DNA of 64,000 bases from Candidatus Bathyarchaeota archaeon (GTDB lineage: Archaea; Thermoproteota; Bathyarchaeia; Bathyarchaeales; SOJC01). Shown piece by piece: positions 24,409-34,071 of the stretch. The notes under the pieces are model-generated. The model saw nothing but the letters and a program-made list of their open reading frames with translations. It was not told the origin of the DNA and did not search any database. Location: positions 1 to 64,000 of the forward strand of contig JAGLZW010000013.1 of NCBI GenBank assembly GCA_023131225.1. The letters are read 5' to 3'. The position numbers and the translations under genes are program-made. The stretch's first letter is position 1, and each line of letters opens with the position of its first letter.

Positions 24409-24531
24409 ATGAACCGGCCCATTTTTCATATATGCATAGACAATGTCCCTCCAGCTTCACAGAGAATTTTGCGGCAAGTTATGATAAATAAAGCGGCAGA
24501 GGAGAAAAATGTAGAGTGGAAGGACTCTTAA
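24409..24531 (+). CDS. Possible small ORF overlapping the fwdA start (40 aa)
   Basis: ATG 24409 with GGATGG upstream opens a 40-codon frame (starts MNRPIFHICIDNVPPASQRI) that overlaps the fwdA GTG start by 16 bases. It could be a leader peptide coupled to fwdA or chance. No family is recognised. Confidence 0.25.
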   Translation: MNRPIFHICIDNVPPASQRILRQVMINKAAEEKNVEWKDS

Positions 24532-26207
24532 TCAAGAACGGCTTTGTCTATGACCCGTTGAACAATATCGACGGAGAAAAAATGGATATTGCTGTCTATA
24601 ATGGCAAGATTGTGGAGAAATCGGAAAACGCCAAGGTGATTGATGCTTCTGGAATGGTTGTGATGCCTGGCGGTGTAGATATGCACTCTCACATTGCAGG
24701 CGCTAAAGTAAACGTAGGTAGATTACTACGGCCAGAAGACCACTACAAAGATGTGGAGCCTAAAACAACTCAAACGCGGTCAGGAGTTGGCTATTCAATT
24801 CCTTCAACTTTTACAACGGGCTATCGTTACGCAAGAATGGGGTGGACTACTGTAATGGACCCAGCAATGCCTCCACTAAAAGCTAAACACACACATGAAG
24901 AATTGAATGACACCCCCATGATAGACAAGGGCTCGTATCCTCTTTTAGGCAGCAACTGGTTCGTGTTAGAACATCTGAGAGCAAAGGAGTATGAGGAATG
25001 CGCTGCCTACGTAGCTTGGATGATGAACGCCACCAAAGGATACGCCATCAAAATCGTTAACCCTGGAGGAGTCGAAGCGTGGGGCTTTGGCAGGAATGTC
25101 CGCGATATTGATGATCCTGTGCCGAACTTTGACATAACTCCACGCGAAATCATCCAAGGCTTATGCAAAGTGAATAAACTTCTCAACATGCCACACACCA
25201 TACATGTACACACAAACAACCTCGGAAAACCAGGCAACTACCTCACAACCTTAGAAACCATGAAATGCGTTGAGAACTTGGCAACCGACGAAAAACCTGT
25301 AATTCACTTAACTCATTGTCAGTTCAGCTCCTTTGCAGGCGAAAATTGGCGCACTTTCAAATCTGCTTCAGAAGAAATCTCTAAATACGTAAATTCTCAC
25401 AGCCACGTCACTATAGACATGGGACAAATCATTTTCACAAACACGACAACAATGACAGCTGATGGCCCATTCCAGTTCGCTCTTCATAGGATGACTGGCA
25501 ACAAATGGGTAAACAACGATGTAGAGGCTGAAACTACCTCTGGAATAGTGCCATTCCATTACAAACGAAAAAGTTACGTTCACGCAATTCAATGGACAAT
25601 CGGGCTAGAACTCGCCCTTCAAATAAAAGACCCATGGAAAGTATTCCTAACGACAGATCACCCCAACGCTGGACCATTCACGGCGTATCCGAAGGTTATA
25701 TCATGGCTCATGAGCCAAAAAGCAAGAATTGCAATTATGGAAAAAATAAGCAAGAGGGCAAGACGGCGAGCTCTGCTCCCTGCAATAGACAGAGAATACA
25801 CGCTCTACGAAATTGCAGTAGCTACCCGGGCTGGTCAGGCTAAAGCTCTGGGCTTGAAGAACAAGGGACATCTAGGGGTTGGGGCTGACGCAGACATAAC
25901 TATCTATGATCTGGATCCAGAAAAAACGAATCTGTCAAAGCATCCTAAACGAATCAGACGTGCCTTCAAAAGCGCTGCTTACACCATAAAAAATGGAGAA
26001 GTTGTAGTGAAAAACGGAGAAATCATCAAATCCGTCAGCGGAAAAACGTATTGGGTTAATGTAAAGGCTTCTCCAAGCCTTTTAGAGCTTGAGCCAGAGC
26101 TTCAGAAAGTCTTCGAAGAATATTATACGGTTAAATATGAAAACTATCTCGTGCCAGAACATCACCTAGCAACTGCAGCCCCAATTCCGATACAAGCAAA
26201 GGTGTAA
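24516..26207 (+). CDS. fwdA: Formylmethanofuran dehydrogenase subunit A
   Basis: 563 residues, normal for FwdA, an amidohydrolase-fold subunit that makes or hydrolyses formyl-methanofuran from formate. Metal-site motifs: DMHSHIAG (about 53-60), AIKIVNPGG with the Lys that is normally carboxylated (about 177), HVHTNN, LTHCQFSSF, and TDHPNAGPF with the catalytic Asp. GTG start with GAGGAG at 24499-24504. It is followed by fwdC after 4 bases and by mch. fwdDB lie about 7 kb upstream beyond the defence insert. Confidence 0.94.
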   Translation: MEGLLIKNGFVYDPLNNIDGEKMDIAVYNGKIVEKSENAKVIDASGMVVMPGGVDMHSHIAGAKVNVGRLLRPEDHYKDVEPKTTQTRSGVGYSIPSTFTTGYRYARMGWTTVMDPAMPPLKAKHTHEELNDTPMIDKGSYPLLGSNWFVLEHLRAKEYEECAAYVAWMMNATKGYAIKIVNPGGVEAWGFGRNVRDIDDPVPNFDITPREIIQGLCKVNKLLNMPHTIHVHTNNLGKPGNYLTTLETMKCVENLATDEKPVIHLTHCQFSSFAGENWRTFKSASEEISKYVNSHSHVTIDMGQIIFTNTTTMTADGPFQFALHRMTGNKWVNNDVEAETTSGIVPFHYKRKSYVHAIQWTIGLELALQIKDPWKVFLTTDHPNAGPFTAYPKVISWLMSQKARIAIMEKISKRARRRALLPAIDREYTLYEIAVATRAGQAKALGLKNKGHLGVGADADITIYDLDPEKTNLSKHPKRIRRAFKSAAYTIKNGEVVVKNGEIIKSVSGKTYWVNVKASPSLLELEPELQKVFEEYYTVKYENYLVPEHHLATAAPIPIQAKV

Positions 26208-26211
26208 AAAA

Positions 26212-27033
26212 ATGGCTATAACGCTGCGACTAAAAAAGGAGCTAAAAGCACCAATTAGCGGAGAATGTCTCTCCCCAAACATCTTTGCTGGAAAGTCATT
26301 AGAGGAAATAGCGAACCTTCAGCTTTGGGAAGGAAACCGCAAACGAAGAATAAACGATGTTTTTGAGATAGAAGGAAACTGCGGGAAAACGCCTAGTGAC
26401 GTAACCCTCCGTCTCATTGGGAATCTGTCTAAGGTTCACAGGATAGGTGTAGGTATGACTGACGGCGAAGTAAAAGTTCAAGGAGATGTTGGAATGCATC
26501 TTGGCGAAGAGATGAAAGGCGGAAAAATCACAGTAGAAGGCAACGCTGATTCTTGGGTTGGTTCTGCAATGAAAGGTGGAACAATTGAAGTGAAAAAAGA
26601 CGCAGGAGACTACATCGGCGGAGCCTATCGAGGAAGCACCAAAGGCATGCAAGGTGGAACAATCATTATACACGGAAATGCCGGAACAGAAGTTGGGTGC
26701 TACATGAGGAAAGGTTTAATCAAAGTCTACGGTGATGTCGATCAATTTGTGGGCATTCGCATGAGAAAGGGAAATATAATTGTTCACGGCAACGCCAAAG
26801 AAAGAGCTGGAGCATTCATGATAGGCGGAAAAATAATCTTGTGCAGCTCCGTTGCATCTGTTCTACCTACATTTACAATCGACAGCATAAAGAGCAAAGC
26901 AAAAGCAGAAGAAGAAAAAATCAAAGGCCCATTTTATCTGTTTATCGGCGATCTCACTGAACATGGAAACGGAAAGCTCTATGTATCAAAAAACAAAAAC
27001 GAACATCTAAAAAACTGCGAAGAAATACTTTGA
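26212..27033 (+). CDS. fwdC: Formylmethanofuran dehydrogenase subunit C
   Basis: 273 residues built of a glutamate-synthase-type beta-helix: repeated MKGG-x-I-x-V-x-G-x-A and MRKG-x-I-x-V-x-G units from about 75 to 215. FwdC links FwdA and FwdB in the complex. It is directly downstream of fwdA, and mch follows 49 bases later. Length and repeats fit the family. No FwdF/G ferredoxin subunits are in the window. Confidence 0.92.
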   Translation: MAITLRLKKELKAPISGECLSPNIFAGKSLEEIANLQLWEGNRKRRINDVFEIEGNCGKTPSDVTLRLIGNLSKVHRIGVGMTDGEVKVQGDVGMHLGEEMKGGKITVEGNADSWVGSAMKGGTIEVKKDAGDYIGGAYRGSTKGMQGGTIIIHGNAGTEVGCYMRKGLIKVYGDVDQFVGIRMRKGNIIVHGNAKERAGAFMIGGKIILCSSVASVLPTFTIDSIKSKAKAEEEKIKGPFYLFIGDLTEHGNGKLYVSKNKNEHLKNCEEIL

Positions 27034-27082
27034 CAAATCAATGCGTTCGATTTATATTCACTTCTGAAGGAACTAGTCACCC

Positions 27083-28042
27083 ATGTTGAGCGTAAATCAG
27101 AAAGCCTATGAACTAGTTCAGACGTTGTGCGAGGAATCTGCCGAATACTGCGTATCAGTTAAAAAAACAAAGCCAGGAACAACATTAATTGACGCAGGAA
27201 TACGTTCGAAAGGCGGCTTCAACGCAGGCAAAACGATCACAGAAATCTGCATGGGCGGTCTTGGCGAAGCACGCATATTTTCAAAAAGCTACGACAACTT
27301 TGAACTTCCCGCAATATTTATCCAAACCGACAACCCCGCAGTAGCCACTTTAGGTTCCCAATTCGCAGGATGGCAAATAAAATCTGGCGATTTCTTCGCA
27401 ATAGGTTCTGGTCCAGCCCGTGCATTGGCCTTGAAGCCTCACGATATTTTTGACAAGATAAAATACGAGGACAAGGCAGACGTTGCAGTGATAGTTCTAG
27501 AAACCAGCAAAGAGCCCTCGGAATCACTCATTAAAGAATTATCTTCTGAATGTAAAGTTGCACCCAGCCAGCTATACATTATCCTAGTTCCCACAACAAG
27601 TGCAGCAGGGTCAACACAAATTTCTGGGAGAATTGTAGAGACAGGTGTACACAAGCTACTGAAGTTGGGAGTTAATCCATTATCTATTCAGCATGCATGG
27701 GGATACGCACCTATCGCTCCAGTTGATCCGAAATTTACAGAAGCCATGGGAAAAACGAACGACGCAATTCTATATGGCGGCGTTAGCTACTACGCGTTAA
27801 AACACAAAAGTGACGAGAAACTAAAGGCTCTATTAGAGAAGGCTCCTTCATCAGCCTCCAAACAATATGGCAAACCATTTAAAGAAATCTTCAAAGAAGC
27901 CAACTACGACTTCTACCAAATCGATCCAAACCTTTTCGCCCCTGCAAGGTTCATCGTAAACAATGTTACAACGGGCAATGTTTTCCAAGTTGGAGAAGTC
28001 AACGTGAAGGTACTTAAACAATCACTGGGTTTGTTGCTTTAG
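27083..28042 (+). CDS. mch: Methenyltetrahydromethanopterin cyclohydrolase
   Basis: 319 residues, the usual length. GGFNAGKTITEICMGGLGEA near the N-terminus, FAIGSGPARAL (about 111-121) and the C-terminal segment with LFAPARFIVNN are hallmarks of Mch. It interconverts methenyl- and formyl-H4MPT in the cytoplasmic C1 pathway next to the Fwd reaction. It sits downstream of fwdAC on the same strand, so the locus covers the first steps of the archaeal Wood-Ljungdahl methyl branch. Confidence 0.94.
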   Translation: MLSVNQKAYELVQTLCEESAEYCVSVKKTKPGTTLIDAGIRSKGGFNAGKTITEICMGGLGEARIFSKSYDNFELPAIFIQTDNPAVATLGSQFAGWQIKSGDFFAIGSGPARALALKPHDIFDKIKYEDKADVAVIVLETSKEPSESLIKELSSECKVAPSQLYIILVPTTSAAGSTQISGRIVETGVHKLLKLGVNPLSIQHAWGYAPIAPVDPKFTEAMGKTNDAILYGGVSYYALKHKSDEKLKALLEKAPSSASKQYGKPFKEIFKEANYDFYQIDPNLFAPARFIVNNVTTGNVFQVGEVNVKVLKQSLGLLL

Positions 28043-28191
28043 AACAAAGCCTATGATATGTGTCCCTTCCAGATTGGGCTCTCTGCTTAACGCTTAGAAT
28101 GGGCTTTTAATAGATGGGAATATGAGAAAACACACATGGGACACACACATTAACTTTTTTTAGCTGTTGTGATGATTCTTCCTCGGTCTAA

Positions 28192-29148
28192 ATGTTCAAA
28201 GAAGTAGAGGAAGCCTACAAGCGACTAAAAGGAGTTGTCAATCTCACTCCAGTAATGATTTCCTCGACTCTTGATACAATAACCGGTAGTTACTGTTTCT
28301 TGAAGTGTGAGAATTTCCAGAAAACTGGGGCTTTCAAATTCAGAGGTGCCTACAATGCCCTGTCACAACTATCTCTAGAACAGAAGAAGAAAGGAGTAAT
28401 AACGCACTCTTCTGGGAATCATGCACAGGCACTCGCCTTATCTGCTAAACTTTTGCAGATTAAGGCAGTAATTGTTATGCCTGGAAATGCTTCTCAAGTG
28501 AAAGTGACTGCAACAAAAGGCTATGGGGCGGAAATAATTACTTGTGGTCCTCACCCGACAGACAGGGAGAAAGCCGTTGAACCACTGATCGAAAAACATG
28601 GCTACACTCTCATGCATCCATCTGATGATCTTGATATTATTGCTGGCGCTGGGACCGCTGCTTATGAATTAGTCAGGGAAATAGGTAGACTCGATTATGT
28701 TTTCTGTCCTGTTGGCGGTGGTTGATTGCTGAGCGGAACGGCAGTTGCAACCAAAGGCCTGCTTCCGTCAGCTAAAGTTATTGGCGTTGAACCCAAAAAT
28801 GCGGATGACGCATATCAGTCATTCAAAGCTGGGAAAATCATACCAGTTGAGAATCCAGACACGATAGCGGATGGTTTAAGAAGCTCTCTTGGAAGCAACA
28901 CTTTCAGAATAATAAGAGAAAAGGTTGATCAGATAATTACGGTTTCAGAACAAGAGATTGTTGGCGCAATGCAGTTCGTTTGGGAAAGAATGAAACTGGT
29001 GGTTGAACCTTCTGGAGCGGTTTCACTGGCAGGAGTGTTATCAAGGCAAATAGAGTTGGAGTCCAAAAGAGTGGGGATAATAATCAGTGGAGGAAACATT
29101 GACTTGACTGATTTCTTTGTTAGAATTCGACAAAACCTAAGGTCCTAG
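28192..29148 (+). pseudogene. Threonine/serine dehydratase (IlvA-type), interrupted by TGA
   Basis: A single frame of 319 codons is broken by one TGA at 28723-28725. The N-part holds the PLP lysine motif QKTGAFKFRGA (about 44-54) and SSGNHAQALA; after the stop it continues LLSGTAVATKGL ... SGAVSLAGVL. The stop replaces the last Gly of the phosphate-binding GGGG loop: GGT GGT TGA TTG instead of GGA. A single G-to-T change explains it. It may be a true nonsense mutation, a sequencing error, or less likely recoding. The intact enzyme would deaminate Thr/Ser. It lies downstream of mch. Confidence 0.85.
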
Positions 29149-29169
29149 GTTTACGCCCTTGGGCAAATC

Positions 29170-29730
29170 TTAGTTACGCTTATTGCATGTTGCAATGTGA
29201 CATTTCAGATTGGGACCCGTCTTCAATAATTTAGGCTTTAAATCCGCTTCTTCTAAAAGCTTTAGAAAGGAATGTTCAGTGAAACGCTTTTTCAAGGCTG
29301 TAACGATTATGGTAGCATTGAGCTTTGTGATGCGTTTTACTTCTTGAAGGGTATGATGTGGGTTAGGCATGTTTTGCAGCAAGGTTATGGCAAAAGCCAT
29401 ATCAAAGTAGTTGTTACGGAAAGGAGTGTTGTCTGCGTCGGCCAAAACGAAATGAACATTTGCTGAACGCTTTATGGAGAATTTTACCTCTCCTAGCATG
29501 CCCTTAGATATGTCTAAACCAACAACGTTTTCCGCCATTTTTCGTATTCTCGGAAGAAGTAGTCCGGTTCCGCAGCCCATGTCGAGAATCGAACGTTGTT
29601 TCTCAAGGTCCAGGTTTTCTACAGCAGCCTTAATCTTAAGATTCTGCTCCTCGGTATAGCGGAGGTTATAGAGGTTTGCAGTGCGATTGTAATAGTGTAT
29701 GTGTTGGAGTTTTTGCTTCCACTCAGTCAT
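29170..29730 (-). CDS. Class I SAM-dependent methyltransferase
   Basis: 186 residues. ILDMGCGTGLLLPRI is motif I of the SAM-binding fold, VVGLDISKGML motif II, VLADADNTPFRNNYFDMAF the later motifs. It resembles UbiE/Methyltransf_11-type small-molecule methylases; the substrate is not predictable. The C-terminal half is short but complete enough for the fold. It is convergent with the dehydratase pseudogene. Confidence 0.85.
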   Translation of the reverse strand: MTEWKQKLQHIHYYNRTANLYNLRYTEEQNLKIKAAVENLDLEKQRSILDMGCGTGLLLPRIRKMAENVVGLDISKGMLGEVKFSIKRSANVHFVLADADNTPFRNNYFDMAFAITLLQNMPNPHHTLQEVKRITKLNATIIVTALKKRFTEHSFLKLLEEADLKPKLLKTGPNLKCHIATCNKRN

Positions 29731-29771
29731 TTAATATCAGAAGTCTTATGTAAAAAGAGTTTTACTAAAAC

Positions 29772-30578
29772 TTGTTGGCGAATACAGTGGTTAGTCGAAA
29801 GCACGCTCTCGTTCTTGAGAATCCAAGAATTGATGAAGAAACACAGAGGTCGATAAAGGAAGCACTTGCTCAACGTAAACTCTTGCTTTTGGTTGGAAAC
29901 TGCTGGGTTAACTATAAAGGGCGAGCCAGTAGCAAGCTTGAACCAGGAGAACGTATTGTCATAATAAAGGAAGATGGCTCTGTTTTAGTTCACCGTCCAT
30001 GCGGCTATGAGCCCGTAAACTGGCAACCGCCTGGATGCATTTTTCAATCGCATGTTAAAGATGGTGTCTTGCAGATTACGGCTGTACGTCGCAAGCCTGC
30101 AGAATCTCTACGCATATACTTCGACCACATCTACTTACTTTCAACACTGAAGCTAAAAGACACAGGCGAGTTTTCGCTTCATGCAAGCGAGGAAGACATG
30201 CAGAAGGCAGTTCTACTGAAGCCTTCAATCATAGAAGAGGGATTTAAGCCAATTAGCTTTGAGAAGAAAGTTGAGCCTGGCTTTGTGGATGTTTACGGAA
30301 TAGATGGCGAAGGCAAATTAGTTGTTGTGGAGATTAAACGGAAAACTGCTGGACGGAATGCTGCGCTGCAACTGTCTAGATACGTGAAGGCTGTGCAAGG
30401 CATAGTCAACCGGGAAGTGAGGGGAATACTTGTGGCTCCAAACATTGCAAAGGGAACACAGACGATGCTGGTAACACTCGGGTTAACCTTTAAGTCCTTA
30501 GACCCAAGAAAATGCGCTGAAATTCTTCATAAATCGCAAACACGCAAGCTTGCTGACTTCTTCGAGGGTTCTGAATAG
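29772..30578 (+). CDS. nucS: Endonuclease NucS/EndoMS
   Basis: 268 residues. The N-terminal dimerisation/DNA-binding domain (about 1-125) contains the GRASSKL segment; the C-terminal RecB-like nuclease has FVDVYGID and LVVVEIKRK (D ... E-x-K), then a conserved QLSRYVKAV. NucS cuts both strands at mismatches and takes the role of MutSL in many archaea. TTG start; two TTGs in tandem make the exact start uncertain. Confidence 0.92.
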   Translation: MLANTVVSRKHALVLENPRIDEETQRSIKEALAQRKLLLLVGNCWVNYKGRASSKLEPGERIVIIKEDGSVLVHRPCGYEPVNWQPPGCIFQSHVKDGVLQITAVRRKPAESLRIYFDHIYLLSTLKLKDTGEFSLHASEEDMQKAVLLKPSIIEEGFKPISFEKKVEPGFVDVYGIDGEGKLVVVEIKRKTAGRNAALQLSRYVKAVQGIVNREVRGILVAPNIAKGTQTMLVTLGLTFKSLDPRKCAEILHKSQTRKLADFFEGSE

Positions 30579-30626
30579 TCGTAAACTCTTTATGTGCTCA
30601 CTCAAAAGGTGTTTAGGGAGGGTCAA

Positions 30627-31829
30627 ATGGTAAGGTTAACCGCAAGTGAAAACGAGCACAAAAGACGAATAGAACGCGTCAAAGAAACGCTTTCCAAAAG
30701 AAAACTTGATGCCCTCTACCTCACAAGCGGCGTCAGCTTTTTCTACTTAACTGGTTATTCCTATATCGCCACTGAACGTCCAGCAGCACTGGTCATTCCA
30801 CTGAACGGCGAAATCACTTTTATGGGACCGCTACTGGAAACTGACCACATTCCATTAAAAACACGTCTCATAAAAAACATCAAAACCTACCCAGACTACC
30901 CAGGAAAGAAGCATCCCATTGACCATTTCGCCCAATTCCTGAAAGACATAGGCTTAGCAAGAAAACGAATAGGCACTGACAACATGGCAGGCGCCGCAGG
31001 AATTTGGGGATACACTGGGCCTCCAATTACTGAGAAACTGCCAAAAACCAAGTTTATCCTTGCCAAAGACATTATTGAAAACATGCGCTTGATAAAATCC
31101 AAAGAAGAAATCGAACTCATCCGAGAAAGCGCAAAATGGGCAAACCTAGCACATTCACTGCTGCAAGAATATACGATGCCAGGGTTATGGGACTTTGACG
31201 TGGCTATAGCTGCCAGCCATGAAGCGTCAGTGATCATGAAAAAATCTCTCGGACCAAACTATGTGCCTCAACGTTGGGGGCGGTTCCCAGCGGGTGCAGG
31301 CTTTCGAGGGCAAGTTGGCGAAATGTCTGCTATTCCCCACTCTATAGCAACAAAGCGACCTATGAAAGACGGCGACGTACTTATAACGGGAGCCGGAGCA
31401 GAAATAGGAGGCTACAGCTGTGAACTTGAGCGTACTATGATACTGGGCGAACCAACCTTAAAACAACAAAAATACTTCGAAATCATGTTGAAGGCGCAAG
31501 AAGCAGCCTTTAAAGCCTTAAGACCAGGCGTAAAATGTAGCAGTGTAGACAAAGCGACATCGAAAGTTCTTAAAAAAGCTGGCTTGAGCAAATTAATGAG
31601 ACATCATACTGGTCACGGCTTGGGGTTAGAGGGACATGAACCGCCATGGTTAGATGTTGGAAACGAAGTAGTACTAAAGCCAGGGATGATTGTAAGTTGC
31701 GAGCCAGGCATTTACGAACCTGGTTTTGGCGGCTTTAGGCATTCCGACACCGTTCTAATCACTGAAGACAGCACAGAAATGATTACCTATTACCCAAGAG
31801 ATTTGGAATCCTTGACAATTCCAACCTAA
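30627..31829 (+). CDS. M24 family protein (aminopeptidase P/creatinase fold) with altered metal site
   Basis: 400 residues from ATG 30627, which has GGGAGGG just upstream (the frame is open back to a GTG at 30594). An N-terminal creatinase domain is followed by the pita-bread fold. HHTGHGLGLEGHEPP and SCEPGIYEPG keep the His and Glu ligands. The usual first Asp is in ITGAGAEIGG (absent), the second is Glu in SCELERT, and the last Glu is Ser in FRHSDTV. It is probably not a classical dimetal Xaa-Pro peptidase; related non-peptidase M24 enzymes (creatinase, DddP) exist. Confidence 0.82.
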   Translation: MVRLTASENEHKRRIERVKETLSKRKLDALYLTSGVSFFYLTGYSYIATERPAALVIPLNGEITFMGPLLETDHIPLKTRLIKNIKTYPDYPGKKHPIDHFAQFLKDIGLARKRIGTDNMAGAAGIWGYTGPPITEKLPKTKFILAKDIIENMRLIKSKEEIELIRESAKWANLAHSLLQEYTMPGLWDFDVAIAASHEASVIMKKSLGPNYVPQRWGRFPAGAGFRGQVGEMSAIPHSIATKRPMKDGDVLITGAGAEIGGYSCELERTMILGEPTLKQQKYFEIMLKAQEAAFKALRPGVKCSSVDKATSKVLKKAGLSKLMRHHTGHGLGLEGHEPPWLDVGNEVVLKPGMIVSCEPGIYEPGFGGFRHSDTVLITEDSTEMITYYPRDLESLTIPT

Positions 31830-31879
31830 CTCGCATTTGAGAATTTCGCACTGTATCAAAACAGAGGAACTGGTTAACG

Positions 31880-32224
31880 TTGAGCAAGAAGAAAAAAGAG
31901 CTACAAGAAAAAATCTCTGAGGCAGATCGCTTCAAGAGGATAGCGTTATCAGGTTTGATCATAGGCATAGTCCTAATTTTTGTAGGATTGTTAATGTTTG
32001 AACCACTCTTCATACTAGGGTTCACGATTTTCATAATTTGCACGGGTATAACCTCTTTCCTCGCTACTCTGAGGTGGCAATATGCAAGGGCTCTAAAAAT
32101 GGAGACGAAGAAAAAAGAGAAGCCTCCTCCAATAAACGTATGTCCTCGATGCGGCACAAAAGTTGAAAAAAGCTTGAAATACTGTTCGAAATGTGGAAAG
32201 AAGATACAAGCCAAAAAGCACTAA
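31880..32224 (+). CDS. Two-TM protein with C-terminal zinc ribbon
   Basis: 114 residues. Two adjacent TM helices (about 24-40 and 45-65), a basic linker, then CPRCGTK ... YCSKCGKK (about 90-109), a zinc ribbon facing the cytoplasm by the positive-inside rule. The function is unknown; it is a common archaeal layout. TTG start. The next gene encodes a related zinc-ribbon protein. Confidence 0.75.
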   Translation: MSKKKKELQEKISEADRFKRIALSGLIIGIVLIFVGLLMFEPLFILGFTIFIICTGITSFLATLRWQYARALKMETKKKEKPPPINVCPRCGTKVEKSLKYCSKCGKKIQAKKH

Positions 32225-32301
32225 CGAAACTTAGAAAGCAACTCTTATAGGATATACGTTTAAATTCTTCTATTCCATTCTTGACTTAGGTGATATTCAA
32301 A

Positions 32302-32619
32302 GTGTTTTGTTCAAATTGTAGCAAAGAGCTACCTGAAAACGCATATTTCTGCCCCAAATGCGGCGTGAGAACTAGAAAGGGCGTAGAAGCAGGCATTTCC
32401 ACTCCATGGGAAGAGTTGAGAGTAGCCTTTTCGAGAATGGGAGAAGAGATAGAGAAAGCATTTTCGATAGCTGGCAAAGAAATGGAGAAAGCCTTCAAAA
32501 CAGCAAAAGAAAAAATTAAGGAAGCAACCAGCAGAGAACCAGTTGTCTGCTCCGATTGCGGAGAAGAGAATCGTGCTGATGATATGTTCTGTTACAAGTG
32601 CGGCAAAAAGCTCGAGTAG
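32302..32619 (+). CDS. Double zinc-ribbon protein with helical linker
   Basis: 105 residues from GTG 32302, with AGGTGAT upstream (32290 GTG is the alternative). N-terminal FCSNCSKEL...FCPKCG and C-terminal CSDCGEEN...FCYKCGKKL ribbons flank an amphipathic helix with repeats MGEEIEKAF / AGKEMEKAF / AKEKIKEA. Role unknown, perhaps a scaffold. It lies downstream of the two-TM zinc-ribbon gene. Confidence 0.7.
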   Translation: MFCSNCSKELPENAYFCPKCGVRTRKGVEAGISTPWEELRVAFSRMGEEIEKAFSIAGKEMEKAFKTAKEKIKEATSREPVVCSDCGEENRADDMFCYKCGKKLE

Positions 32620-32632
32620 AACATGAAATTGT

Positions 32633-33991
32633 CTAGGCGTATTGCGTTATCTTCCTCTGTATCTTAGCATTCATGATTAGCTTACTCCTGTCGATCCACC
32701 GTTGTATTGGAATGTTGAATCTGCTTGAAATCCTCTGCAGCGCCTGCTCTAAAGTGTCAAACTTCAGTGGTCGCTGTCGCATGGCGTTGCGTACATTCTC
32801 TCTCACCTGCCATACGCCTACAGGCATAATATAGCCAGGTCTCGCTTCTCGCAACACAATTACGGTTGCCTGTCGACGTTCTTTCATTAAATATTCGCAC
32901 ACAGCCAACCTAGCTGCGTAGTAACATCCTCCGATGTCCGCATAGGTGGTTCGTCCATCAAAGCCCTCCCAATCCCCATACATCACAACATATTTGCCAC
33001 TAGGATTCCAAACGGTGCCCGGATACCAAGCCTCAATGGCTTCGTAGCTCCAAACATCAGGCATCATCAAAACTTCAAACTGATTATCCAAGTAAGAAGA
33101 CTCGAAAAGATGATACTCGTTAATTAATGGAAATGTCTTCACCTTATCCATTAACTCTTTGGAGATCATGCTGTCAACTGCTGTTATGCTCCAACGTGTC
33201 GGCACCAAACGTCTGTGCTTTTCAACTCCGAAAGCTCCGACGCTGAAAGCTCTTTGAATCCTTGTCACCATCACATTCTTGTCGTAAAGCTCTAAAACAG
33301 CTGGTTTGGCTTTCAAATCCGTGTCATAGTATGCTTTCTCAACATGGTGATCCCAACGTGCTGAATCCACTCGCAAATCTTTGATTGGCGCGGATGGCCC
33401 AAAAGGCTGAACGTCGTCGTTTAATACTAGAAAACCGTGTGGTCGCTTTTTCAAAGCCAGTTCTACATCGGTTGCTGCAGAGGCTAAAGCTAACTCGCGA
33501 GTCAGGTCCATAATTTTGCCTGCTTCTTTAATGCGACGTACATGGACTCGGTATTTTCCCCGGATGAGCATGGAACGGAAGCTAACTATTTCGTCAATTG
33601 TTTTGCCAAACCATAACTCTGGCAAATCATAGAGGCTTGTGTCTTCGTGAATTGGTGGCACCATGGGACCTGCATAAACGTAGGGATATCCAATGCGCCC
33701 TACAAAAACGCTAGGCGGTGAAGCTCCATTGATGTTCAAACTCTTGATAAGCGGCACCGCTCGAATGAAAGAATTTACGCGAACCATGACTGGGCAACGA
33801 GTTTTGCCACACAACATTCGTGAGCCCTTGCATGCCACGCATAAACTAGCATCGGTCTGCCTTGTGGTCCACACATCTCTATTGTTATTAAGCTCATTAA
33901 GGCTTTGGTCATCAAGAACGTCTAATATCCAAGGATTAGCTTTACCCACGACATGCTTCTTTGCCTTGCCGAATCGACGTTTCACATTCAA
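32633..33991 (-). CDS. Nre family DNA repair protein
   Basis: 452 residues. The N-terminal zinc motif CVACKGSRMLCGKTRC (about 51-66) is followed by the archaeal DUF650/DUF651 core, with YPYVYAGPMVPP and PLINEYHLFES segments. The last residues QRKITQYA resemble a PCNA-interacting box (Q-x2-I-x2-Y), as reported for archaeal Nre proteins. Role in repair of DNA damage with PCNA. It is convergent with the zinc-ribbon gene. Confidence 0.87.
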   Translation of the reverse strand: MNVKRRFGKAKKHVVGKANPWILDVLDDQSLNELNNNRDVWTTRQTDASLCVACKGSRMLCGKTRCPVMVRVNSFIRAVPLIKSLNINGASPPSVFVGRIGYPYVYAGPMVPPIHEDTSLYDLPELWFGKTIDEIVSFRSMLIRGKYRVHVRRIKEAGKIMDLTRELALASAATDVELALKKRPHGFLVLNDDVQPFGPSAPIKDLRVDSARWDHHVEKAYYDTDLKAKPAVLELYDKNVMVTRIQRAFSVGAFGVEKHRRLVPTRWSITAVDSMISKELMDKVKTFPLINEYHLFESSYLDNQFEVLMMPDVWSYEAIEAWYPGTVWNPSGKYVVMYGDWEGFDGRTTYADIGGCYYAARLAVCEYLMKERRQATVIVLREARPGYIMPVGVWQVRENVRNAMRQRPLKFDTLEQALQRISSRFNIPIQRWIDRSKLIMNAKIQRKITQYA

Positions 33992-34071
33992 GCACTCAAA
34001 CTAAGAGTGAAGATAGGCTGCTTAAAAACAAAGTTGAAACAGATTTGCTAATTCTAGCGTGCGCATGCCAG

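Noticed and set aside
28723-28725. Selenocysteine codon in the dehydratase
   Set aside because: The family has Gly here, no Cys, and no SECIS-like hairpin is obvious; a point mutation or error is simpler.
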